A DNA stretch of 64,000 nucleotides. Source: an uncultured beta proteobacterium (GTDB lineage: Bacteria; Pseudomonadota; Gammaproteobacteria; Burkholderiales; Burkholderiaceae_A). The stretch covers positions 21,987 to 85,986 of the forward strand of contig CACOBT010000008.1 in NCBI GenBank assembly GCA_902625535.1. The letters run 5' to 3'. A model generated the notes under the pieces. The model ran no database searches. It worked only from the letters and a program-made list of their open reading frames with translations, and was not told the DNA's origin. Shown piece by piece: positions 52,162-64,000 of this stretch. Position 1 is the first letter of the stretch; every line of letters starts with the position of its first letter. A program made the position numbers and the translations under genes.

Positions 52162-53559
52162 CTATATATGCTCGCTACCGTCCTGTATATTCAATTTTTT
52201 CATTTTGACATACAAGCTTTGTCTTGAAAGTCCAAGCATCTCTGCGGCAGAGACCCGATTATTCAAAGATAAATTTAGAGCCGCCTCAATGCAAAGCTTT
52301 TCGATAAGATCGGTTGTTTCACTAACTATATTTTTTAATGGGAGTTGCCCAACGAGTTCAGAAAGCTGTTCTGCTGATCGAGACAAGTGGCCTGTTGAGC
52401 GTTCTTCTTTAATCCGTCTGCTGGTATTACGAACGGAAAAAACCATATCCTTGCGTTTTGTTGAATCCAATTCTACTCCACAAATTTCCACTTCAATCGA
52501 ACTGCCTTTGCCGATAATTTGTGTTGCGAAGAGTTTTAATACTCCACTGTCCTGCAGTGTATTTCTCATAATGCTGAAATCAACTCTGCCTCTTGCCAAC
52601 CAATTCATTAAATTACTTCCGTTAACATGTTCCTTACTTGGAAGTGCAGTTAATTCTAGAAAGGCCTCATTAATGTACGAGATGTTACCCTGTGTATCAC
52701 AAATGATAAACGCATCGGGACTTTTACGGATTGCATGTTGGAGAGAAACCTCAGGCACGTATGGTGCTTTGAATGTATCGTTCGTCTCCAGCTGGAATTG
52801 TACAAGAGAATAAGTTTCATTTTCTTGTCTAAAAGACGACAAATTAATGCAAATATGCTTGTCATTTGCCAGCTTAGTTTCAAATATGTTTCTCTCACCG
52901 AGTTGAGTTTTTTTTGAAAAGTCATAAACTTTTGCCTTTTCATCTTCCGCGAAAAAAAAACTCAAGTTCTTTCCCACTACTTCGTTTGTATCGCAGTTAA
53001 GTAATCGAATTGCTGCGGGATTAATCTCTAAAATTTCGGTCGACTCCCCTTTGCAAACTATTACTGGCGTTTCAACAAGGTTGAATAAAGATCTATATCT
53101 CGTTTCAATGTGCCTAGATCGGATGTAATCTCTCTCCAACGTTTGCTGAGCAGAAACAAGTTTTTGCTGTAGCGCAGTCAGTTGACTCAACTCCTGACCA
53201 ACTGCAACGACAAAACCCTCACTTTCACAATTAAGGGTTGCATAAGAGACGGGTAAATAACCCCCATTTGATAAATGATGGTTAATATGACGACTATCAT
53301 TTTTTGGTGATTTGTTCGAAAACCTAAGCAATTGATCAATTTTTAGCTCAGACTCAGTCGTAACACAACTTTTCCAAGATTTCCCTACCCAGCTTTTCAC
53401 AAGACGGCTTAGTTCACGATTTTGAACTATTACCTTTCGAATAATACCTTTCGGGCTTAAGTAAAGGACGATGTCGGATGAAAGACTAAGTATCGCATCG
53501 GTTAATTCTCCACTAGCCTGGTGAGAAAACGCGTTTTGTGGGTCAACTACAGTTTCCAT
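52162..53559 (-). CDS. ppsR: PpsR/CrtJ-type photosynthesis gene repressor
   Basis: Redox-responsive repressor of bch, crt and puf genes. The 465-aa protein has three PAS-like domains (about 15-110, 160-265 and 285-390), an intervening coiled segment (QLTALQQKLVSAQQTLERDYI), and a C-terminal Fis-type helix-turn-helix (NNRVSAAEMLGLSRQSLYVKMKKL). It has one Cys just before the HTH (KLCIEAAL) that may correspond to the redox Cys of CrtJ, untested by alignment. Its own upstream region has two overlapping PpsR-like sites, pointing to autoregulation. Confidence 0.93.
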   Translation of the reverse strand: METVVDPQNAFSHQASGELTDAILSLSSDIVLYLSPKGIIRKVIVQNRELSRLVKSWVGKSWKSCVTTESELKIDQLLRFSNKSPKNDSRHINHHLSNGGYLPVSYATLNCESEGFVVAVGQELSQLTALQQKLVSAQQTLERDYIRSRHIETRYRSLFNLVETPVIVCKGESTEILEINPAAIRLLNCDTNEVVGKNLSFFFAEDEKAKVYDFSKKTQLGERNIFETKLANDKHICINLSSFRQENETYSLVQFQLETNDTFKAPYVPEVSLQHAIRKSPDAFIICDTQGNISYINEAFLELTALPSKEHVNGSNLMNWLARGRVDFSIMRNTLQDSGVLKLFATQIIGKGSSIEVEICGVELDSTKRKDMVFSVRNTSRRIKEERSTGHLSRSAEQLSELVGQLPLKNIVSETTDLIEKLCIEAALNLSLNNRVSAAEMLGLSRQSLYVKMKKLNIQDGSEHI

Positions 53560-53620
53560 ATTTTAAAGTCGCCGAGATTTAAGAAAGGAGCAACGTAAAT
53601 CACTGTCTATAATACATACC

Positions 53621-53651
53621 TGTATTTTCTCCTTGACAGCTTAAACAGTCA
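53621..53651. promoter_or_regulatory. Overlapping PpsR-like operators upstream of ppsR
   Basis: TGTATTTTCTCCTTGACA (53621-53638) fits TGT-N12-ACA, and TGACAGCTTAAACAGTCA (53634-53651) fits the TGA/TCA variant seen before bchG/crtI. They overlap by 5 bp and lie 60-90 bp upstream of the ppsR ATG, suggesting that PpsR limits its own level. Confidence 0.6.
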
Positions 53652-53689
53652 ATTAAAAACTACTATTGGGTATGAAATTCTCAGTTTTG

Positions 53690-54526
53690 TTAAGATTTAA
53701 CGGGAATTCTGCTCTTTCTCACGAGCGAATTGGCAAGAATTACTGCCTCTCTTGCATCCGCCGCTTGCCCATCAGCTTTTAGTTCTCGAAATAAATTTGT
53801 TTCATAAACGGCTAATGGTCCACCAATTATAATTTTGAGACTGGTCCCAAACATTTTTCTAATATTGCTTATCAATTTTTTCGTTGATTTCTTATGATCG
53901 TATGATCCAATCGAGATACCGACAATTTGAAAATCTTCATCTTTTAATATTTCGAAAATATCATCCTCAATTAGGGCGGGATCTGCGAAGACTTCCCACG
54001 AAGCTTTTCTGAAAAATTCCGCTAACATAAATAACCCCAGCGTGTGTTGAGACCCTATGCTGGGAAACAGCATTATTTTACCTCTCGATTTCTCGAGGTC
54101 TAGCTCCGTGTGCAGAAATTCAGGGCTGAGATAGTACATTAACTGATTGATATGCCAAACAGCTAAGGTAATTGTTGCAAAGTCTAGAGAGTCATTCTCC
54201 CAACAAACACCCAGCTTTCTCGCAACGGGCTGCAAAAGATCTAAATAAATCCGTTCAATGCTGATTCCATCTTCTATCAGGGTCCGTAAGTAGGACTTTG
54301 ATACAGAGAGATCTCCCTTTAACAAAAGGTCAGTCAAATCTTCTATGTTCCTCGCCCCTACACCACCTGTAGCTGATGAAGCCTTCTCTAATTCAAACTC
54401 TTTTACAATATTGGTCTTATTTCTATGAGCCATTAAAAGTCGGGTGATAATCTCTTCTTCCAGCGCCATGGGAATAGGTGCGGGGGTAACCAAATTTTTG
54501 CGAAGTCCCTTTTTCTTCATATCCAT
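53690..54526 (-). CDS. aerR: AerR/PpaA-type cobalamin-binding antirepressor
   Basis: A 278-aa B12-binding-fold protein. Residues about 75-145 form a helical region (LLKGDLSVSKSYLRTLIEDGI, SLDFATITLAVWHINQLMYYL) like the cap that shields cobalamin in AerR and CarH. Residues about 150-275 are a Rossmann-like B12 domain (KIMLFPSIGSQHTLGLFMLAEFF, VGISIGSYDH, LKIIIGGPLAVYETN). It lacks the strict DxHxxG motif, as AerR does. AerR binds B12 in a light-dependent way and counteracts CrtJ/PpsR. Location between ppsR and bchF supports the call. Confidence 0.88.
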   Translation of the reverse strand: MDMKKKGLRKNLVTPAPIPMALEEEIITRLLMAHRNKTNIVKEFELEKASSATGGVGARNIEDLTDLLLKGDLSVSKSYLRTLIEDGISIERIYLDLLQPVARKLGVCWENDSLDFATITLAVWHINQLMYYLSPEFLHTELDLEKSRGKIMLFPSIGSQHTLGLFMLAEFFRKASWEVFADPALIEDDIFEILKDEDFQIVGISIGSYDHKKSTKKLISNIRKMFGTSLKIIIGGPLAVYETNLFRELKADGQAADAREAVILANSLVRKSRIPVKS

Positions 54527-54614
54527 AAAAGCTTTCCTGAACGTTTACTGGAACCCATACCTCATCATGCTCTCTTTTTAACGAAATATCCACAAATTTC
54601 AGTCTTTTATTGCT

Positions 54615-54666
54615 TGTAATTTTTAATTTACAAATATCAATATTATTTTGTCAATTAAAGTTGACA
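54615..54666. promoter_or_regulatory. Two PpsR/CrtJ operators between aerR and bchF
   Basis: TGTAATTTTTAATTTACA at 54615-54632 and TGTCAATTAAAGTTGACA at 54649-54666 both fit TGT-N12-ACA, with 16 bp between them. The second overlaps the -35 box (TTGACA, 54661-54666) of the predicted bchF promoter. The wider spacing than the other pairs may change how PpsR tetramers bind. Confidence 0.82.
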
Positions 54667-54689
54667 TCCTATTTTCATAACCGTAGAGT
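54661..54689 (+). promoter_or_regulatory. Probable sigma-70 promoter of the bchFNBHLM-lhaA operon
   Basis: TTGACA (54661-54666), 17-bp spacer and TAGAGT (54684-54689) lie just ahead of a strong AGGAGG ribosome binding site (54698-54703). The -35 box is inside the second PpsR operator, so PpsR binding would block polymerase. Confidence 0.65.
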
Positions 54690-54710
54690 GATAAATCAGG
54701 AGGAAGGTTT

Positions 54711-55190
54711 TTGTTGCTTATGTTATACACCCAAAAAGAGAGAATTCGAAGGGACAATACAAAGTGGACGTTGGTGCAAGGCGTGTTAGCGCCACTTCAG
54801 TTTGTGGTATTCCTGGTGAGTCTGTACTTCGTTTTAAATTACCTGCTCCACGGTACATTCCTGCATGCAGCCTCTATCTCCGTTGTTATAAAAACATTTG
54901 TTCTTTGCTTAATAATGGTTACTGGTTCCTTGTGGGAAAAAGCTGTTTTTGATAAGTATCTTTTTGCAAAACCGTTTTATTGGGAAGATGTAGTAAGTAT
55001 TTTTGTTGTTTTTTTACATCTGCTATATCTATTCGTGTATTTCATGGATTTTTTGTCCGTTAAAAGTCAGCTTTTCGTAGCTCTTTTGGCATATTTTGCT
55101 TACGTGATTAACGCGATACAGTTCCTTTTCAAATTTAAGCTTGCACGAAATCAAAATGGGAAGAATTTATTTCCTGAGGTGTCATCATGA
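54711..55190 (+). CDS. bchF: 3-vinyl bacteriochlorophyllide hydratase
   Basis: Hydrates the 3-vinyl group on the way to bacteriochlorophyll a. The 159-aa membrane protein has about four hydrophobic segments; LYTQKERIRRDNTKWTLVQG and GSLWEKAVFDKYLFAKPFYWED are typical BchF motifs. The AGGAGG site sits 7 bp before TTG 54711, so I use that start over ATG 54720, which would be 16 bp away. The end overlaps the start of bchN (ATGA). First gene of the bchFNBHLM operon. Confidence 0.93.
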   Translation: MLLMLYTQKERIRRDNTKWTLVQGVLAPLQFVVFLVSLYFVLNYLLHGTFLHAASISVVIKTFVLCLIMVTGSLWEKAVFDKYLFAKPFYWEDVVSIFVVFLHLLYLFVYFMDFLSVKSQLFVALLAYFAYVINAIQFLFKFKLARNQNGKNLFPEVSS

Positions 55191-56560
55191 GCTCAATCGT
55201 TCACGCGGAAATGCCGTCCATTGATATGAACGGTGGGCAAATAAAAGTCGAGGCTACCGAGGCCAAAAATATTTTCCCTATTAAGCTTGTCAAAGAAAGT
55301 GGACAGAGAGAAGTTTTTTGTGGTCTCACTGGGATTGTTTGGTTGCACAGAAAAATAAAGGACGCATTCTTTTTAGTTGTAGGTTCCAGGACTTGCGCAC
55401 ACCTGATACAATCTGCCGCCGGCGTAATGATCTTCGCTGAACCTAGATTCGGTACCGCAATTATCGATGAACGAGATTTAGCCGGATTAGCAGACGTTAA
55501 CGAAGAAGTAGAAAGAGTTGTATCTGAATTATTGGAGTTTCGCTCTGGTATTAAAACGTTATTTCTTGTAGGTTCCTGTCCCTCTGAAGTAATAAAATTG
55601 GATTTAGATCGCGCCGCACAAAAACTCTCAGAAAAATATCGAAAATCTGGAGTTAAGGTTCTTAATTACTCAGGTAGCGGGATTGAAACAACTTTTACTG
55701 AGGGCGAAGACCAGTGCTTAGTGGCGATGTGTCGTGAAATCCTTGTGGACGCGATACCGTCTGACGAAGATACATGTGACTTATTGGTCGTTGGTACCGT
55801 GGCAGATATTGTGGAAGACCAAATGGAACGAATCTTCAATAAGATGGGTTTAGCCAAAGTTGAGTTTTTCCCCCCAAAGTCCTCGGAAAAACAGATAAAG
55901 ATTTCTGAAAAAACAAAGTTTATTTTAGCCCAACCCTTTTTGACTGAAACATCAAAAGCGCTAGAGGCTAAGGGACTTGGATTAATTAGCTCTCTATTTC
56001 CGTTCGGCGCAGATGGAACTCTTAAATGGTATGAGGAAATTAGTCGATCATTTGGGATTACCGACGAAAAATTTAAGAGCGCAGTCATGCCCTCATATGA
56101 AAGAGCGGTTAGCACTGTAAAAAAATACAAGGATATATTTTATGGAAAAAAATTCTTTTTCTTTCCGGATAGTCAGTTGGAGATTCCGTTAGCGAGATTT
56201 TTATCCTCCGAATTAGGTGTCTCTTTATCTGAGGTTGGCACGCCATATTTGAACAAGCGACTGCTTGCACAAGAAATTTCAAATTTGCCCAAAGATACGT
56301 TAATCGTTGAAGGACAAAATGTCGATAATCAAATTGAACGCTGCTTCGATGCTGCTCCGGATATGACGGTATGTGGTTTAGGTCTAGCAAATCCGCTTGA
56401 GGCAAAGGGCATTACAACTAAGTGGTCTATAGAATTAGTGTTCACGCCTATCCATGGCTTTGACCAGGTTGGTGATTTGTTAAATATTTTTGCAAAACCT
56501 ATCTTAAGAAACCAACAGCTAAATTTTGAAGTTGATGTAGAGAGAGAGGTTGTTTTATGA
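55187..56560 (+). CDS. bchN: Dark-operative protochlorophyllide reductase subunit N
   Basis: NifD-like subunit of the light-independent protochlorophyllide reductase. The 457-aa protein supplies three Cys ligands of the catalytic [4Fe-4S] cluster: [20 protein letters not shown] and [13 protein letters not shown]. Further motifs are [19 protein letters not shown] and the C-terminal [21 protein letters not shown]. The N-terminus is about 20 residues longer than the shortest family members. It overlaps bchF and bchB by 4 bp each. Confidence 0.96.
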   Translation: MSSIVHAEMPSIDMNGGQIKVEATEAKNIFPIKLVKESGQREVFCGLTGIVWLHRKIKDAFFLVVGSRTCAHLIQSAAGVMIFAEPRFGTAIIDERDLAGLADVNEEVERVVSELLEFRSGIKTLFLVGSCPSEVIKLDLDRAAQKLSEKYRKSGVKVLNYSGSGIETTFTEGEDQCLVAMCREILVDAIPSDEDTCDLLVVGTVADIVEDQMERIFNKMGLAKVEFFPPKSSEKQIKISEKTKFILAQPFLTETSKALEAKGLGLISSLFPFGADGTLKWYEEISRSFGITDEKFKSAVMPSYERAVSTVKKYKDIFYGKKFFFFPDSQLEIPLARFLSSELGVSLSEVGTPYLNKRLLAQEISNLPKDTLIVEGQNVDNQIERCFDAAPDMTVCGLGLANPLEAKGITTKWSIELVFTPIHGFDQVGDLLNIFAKPILRNQQLNFEVDVEREVVL

Positions 56561-58093
56561 AATTAACTCTCTGGACTTATGAAGGCCCACCTCATGTTGG
56601 GGCAATGAGGGTCGCTACAGCGATGAAGGATCTTCATTTTGTTTTGCATGCACCCCAGGGTGATACATACGCAGATTTATTATTTACAATGATAGAGAGA
56701 TTGCCTAAAAGGCCCCCTGTTACCTACTCTACCTTTCAGGCTAGGGATTTGGGAAAAGACACTGCTGTATTGTTTAAGGACGCTGTTCAAGAGGCGTACG
56801 ACCGTTTTCAACCAGGAGCTATTCTTGTTGGTGCATCCTGTACAGCAGAGCTAATCCAAGATGATCCAGGTGGTTTGGGACAAGCTTTAAACCTACCTAT
56901 TCCGGTTATTCCAGTCGAATTGCCGGCATATCAAAAGAAAGAAAATTGGGGGGCAGCAGAAACCTTTTACCAACTCGTGAGGTACTTTAATCCCAGAGAT
57001 GAGAAAGTTGAAAAATCAAAACAGCTGACTTGTAATATTCTAGGGCCTACCTCACTTGGATTCAGAAATGCTGACGACGTAAAAGAGATAACCAGCCTTC
57101 TCAAAGAGCTGGGGGTCACTATAAACGTTACCGCTCCTCTTGAAGCTAGTATTGATGATTTAAAAAAGATTCGATCCGCTCATTTCAATGTTTTGCTCTA
57201 TCCTGAGATTGGAAAAATAGCAGCAGATTATTTGATGAAAAATTTTGATCAGCCCTACACAAAAAATGTCCCTTACGGGGTTGCGGGAACAAAGGAGTTC
57301 CTAACAGAGATTTGCGAGCTGGCAGGTTTTTCAAAGAGTGTGCTGAAGAAGTTTCCCTCTAGTAGTGATAGTGATATTAATAAATCGGAGTGGTATTCAC
57401 GATCGGTTGATTCGAATTATTTGACTAAGAAAAGAGTTTTTCTGTTTGGAGACGCTACTCACGTTGCTACCGCAGCTAAGGTAGCACGCGACGAGTTAGG
57501 ATTCGATGTCATCGGATTTGGCACTTATTCTCGTGAGTTTGCTAGAGAAATAAGATCTCTTGCAGAGGAATTCGGCGTCGAAGCAATTATCTCAGACGAT
57601 TACATCACAGTAGAAAAGGCAATAGTTGAATTACAGCCCGAGTTAATTCTAGGCACACAGATGGAACGTCATATTGCGAAAAAGCACAAAATACCGTCGG
57701 CAGTAATTTCGGCTCCAATGCATGTGCAAGACTTCCCTTGTCGCTATTCACCACAGATGGGGTTTGAAGGTTCGAATGTATTGTTTGATACATGGATTCA
57801 TCCGTTAATAATGGGGCTCGAGGAGCACCTGTTAACAATGTTTAGAGATGATTCCGAATTCAATGAAAATGTTGTCCCCTCTCATTTGGCGTCAGAAGGT
57901 CAAGGTGACGTTTCTGTTAGTGAGATGGATACAGAAAGTACAGAGATGATTTGGGAACAGGATGCAGAAAAAGAATTAAAAAAAATACCTTTTTTTGTTC
58001 GAGGCAAAGCAAAAAGAAATACAGAGCGATTTGCAAATGAGCATGGATTTAATCGGATCAGTTTAGATACCTTATACGACGCGAAAGCACACT

Positions 58094-58104
<11 letters not shown>
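56557..58104 (+). CDS. bchB: Dark-operative protochlorophyllide reductase subunit B
   Basis: NifK-like partner of BchN. The 515-aa protein starts [20 protein letters not shown] and carries D36 in [12 protein letters not shown], the unusual Asp ligand of the [4Fe-4S] cluster. Also visible are [36 protein letters not shown] and a C-terminal PCP_red helical domain ([28 protein letters not shown]). It overlaps bchH by 11 bp. Confidence 0.96.
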
Positions 58105-62976
<4,872 letters not shown>

Positions 62977-62991
62977 ACTGAGGAACTAAAT

Positions 62992-63726
62992 ATGTTGTGG
63001 AAACAGGATAGAGCACTTTTGTTGGAACAAGAGTACCAGGCTAAGCGTCATCAAATTGCACAGTATTTTGATAAGACTGCGGTAAAGGCATGGGAGCGGC
63101 TGACCTCAAATGATGAAAGCCTCAGTTTCATTAGAGAGTCAGTTCGAGCTGGAAGAGAGAAAATGCAACAGCATATCCTAGAACGAATTGGAGACAATCT
63201 CTCAGGAAAGTCAGTTCTCGATGCCGGCTGTGGGACGGGTGTTCTCGCAATGGATTTGATTGCCAGGAATGCTAACGTAGTCGCGGTTGACATTTCTCCA
63301 AGCCTGATAAAAATAGCTAGGGAAAGATTTTCGAGGTATGAGAAACTGAAAAATGGTGGGGATGTTAAGTTTGTATGGGGAGATATGTTGGATCCAACTT
63401 TCGGGGATTTTGACCATATCGTGTTCATGGATTCCACTATTCATTACAAGTCCACAAATGCGATTGGTCTTATCAACAAACTTTGCAGTAGGGCAAGGGA
63501 ATCAATTATTTTTACATTTGTACCGTTAACACCTCTGTTGGCAATTAAATTTACCTTAGGGAAGTTTTTTCCAAAGGGAGACCGAGCACCCGCAATTGAA
63601 CCAGCGTCGGAGAGGTCTTTGTGCGATTTGATTTCACGAAACGTACATGGTTGGGAAATTTCCGGAATGAAAAGGGTTTCCACATACTTCTATACTTCAC
63701 AGGCTGTGGAGCTTCGTCGTGTTTGA
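62992..63726 (+). CDS. bchM: Magnesium protoporphyrin IX methyltransferase
   Basis: Methylates the C13 propionate of Mg-protoporphyrin IX. The 244-aa SAM-dependent enzyme has motif I VLDAGCGTGVLAMDLIAR near residue 76, VVAVDISPSLIKIARERF and FDHIVFMDSTIHY. The N-terminal helix (HQIAQYFDKTAVKAWERL) and C-terminal KRVSTYFYTSQAVEL are typical of BchM. It overlaps the start of the following gene. Confidence 0.95.
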   Translation: MLWKQDRALLLEQEYQAKRHQIAQYFDKTAVKAWERLTSNDESLSFIRESVRAGREKMQQHILERIGDNLSGKSVLDAGCGTGVLAMDLIARNANVVAVDISPSLIKIARERFSRYEKLKNGGDVKFVWGDMLDPTFGDFDHIVFMDSTIHYKSTNAIGLINKLCSRARESIIFTFVPLTPLLAIKFTLGKFFPKGDRAPAIEPASERSLCDLISRNVHGWEISGMKRVSTYFYTSQAVELRRV

Positions 63727-64000
63727 TATTTCTAAAAAGTTTGCAATTGCTTCAAAGAAGTGGAAAGCTGTAAATCCAGTGCTTTTGCCTTTTTCGGATG
63801 TGGCATCGAAAAAAAACTCGCTGCAAAAACTTATTCAGTTATCTTTCTTCCAGATATCGGTCGGAATAGTCTTCGTCCTATTGGTTGGGACCCTTAACCG
63901 CGTTATGATTGTCGAGTTGGGAGTTTCTTCATCGCTGGTAGCAATTATGGTAGCAATACCTCTTGTTTTTGCACCTTTTCGAGCCTTGATTGGTTTCCGG
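63719..64000 (+). CDS. lhaA: PucC/LhaA-family LH1 assembly protein (partial, C-terminus beyond window)
   Basis: A GTG at 63719 opens a frame that runs off the window after 94 codons. It encodes MFDISKKFAIASKKWKAVNP, a polar lead, then two hydrophobic helices (LIQLSFFQISVGIVFVLLVG, VAIMVAIPLVFAPFRALI) around TLNRVMIVELGVS. That segment is shared with the PucC-like protein at 44-45 kb. In purple bacteria bchM is followed by lhaA and puhA; LhaA is needed for LH1 assembly. The start overlaps the bchM stop by 8 bp. Confidence 0.88.
   Translation, partial: MFDISKKFAIASKKWKAVNPVLLPFSDVASKKNSLQKLIQLSFFQISVGIVFVLLVGTLNRVMIVELGVSSSLVAIMVAIPLVFAPFRALIGFR

Overview
The window is an AT-rich (about 60% A+T by eye), very gene-dense bacterial chromosome segment. 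It joins a housekeeping block to most of a purple-bacterial photosynthesis gene cluster (PGC). Gene order suggests a betaproteobacterium close to Burkholderiales: purM divergent from hda-HAD-pcnB-deoxynucleoside kinase; amidase-mutL-miaA; xerD-plsY facing tsaD; and rpsU-dnaG-rpoD followed by a CAU tRNA. This placement rests on recalled synteny and has not been tested by phylogeny. The low GC, ATGA-type overlaps, convergent genes that overlap at their 3' ends, and divergent genes only 17-30 bp apart indicate a streamlined genome.

Layout. 1-12.3 kb: housekeeping genes for RNA polyadenylation, replication control, purine synthesis, mismatch repair, tRNA modification (miaA, tsaE, tsaD, queG), cell wall, chromosome dimer resolution and phospholipid synthesis. 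12.3-17.2 kb: macromolecular synthesis operon (rpsU, dnaG, rpoD) and a tRNA. 17.2-26.7 kb: an accessory envelope region with a fused two-domain metallo-beta-lactamase protein and a SoxYZ-like carrier (parts of a quinoprotein-associated relay), two unknown secreted proteins, a trypsin-like protease, a lipoprotein-export type ABC transporter with an AttH/CrtC-like lipocalin, and apaG. 27.0-64.0 kb: the PGC.

PGC content. bchI-bchD (with bchO inverted), crtE-crtF, bchC-X-Y-Z followed by pufB-(new 79-aa gene)-pufA-pufL-pufM and an azurin gene; on the other strand bchG-pucC-like-bchP-tspO; then crtI-crtB, and opposite them ppsR-crtA-crtD-crtC; aerR; and bchF-N-B-H-L-M-lhaA running off the right edge. 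The carotenoid set (E,B,I,C,D,F,A) is complete for the spheroidene/spirilloxanthin pathway with keto products. The bacteriochlorophyll a genes are nearly complete; the Mg-protoporphyrin monomethyl ester cyclase (acsF/bchE) and puhA are not in the window.

Regulation. Matches to the PpsR/CrtJ operator (TGT-N12-ACA) lie in the control regions of bchO/crtE, bchC, bchF and ppsR, mostly in pairs, and a variant lies between bchG and crtI. This fits the presence of ppsR and the B12-binding antirepressor gene aerR.

Most unusual points: (1) an azurin gene with all copper ligands directly after pufM, where many relatives carry the tetraheme cytochrome gene pufC; (2) an unrecognised single-pass membrane protein encoded between the LH1 beta and alpha genes; (3) a GC-rich, hairpin-rich leader with a 43-codon ORF before pufB; (4) a folded RNA-like element after azurin containing a cobalamin-riboswitch-like string; (5) plsY and crtC, whose homology-supported starts point to ATT codons.
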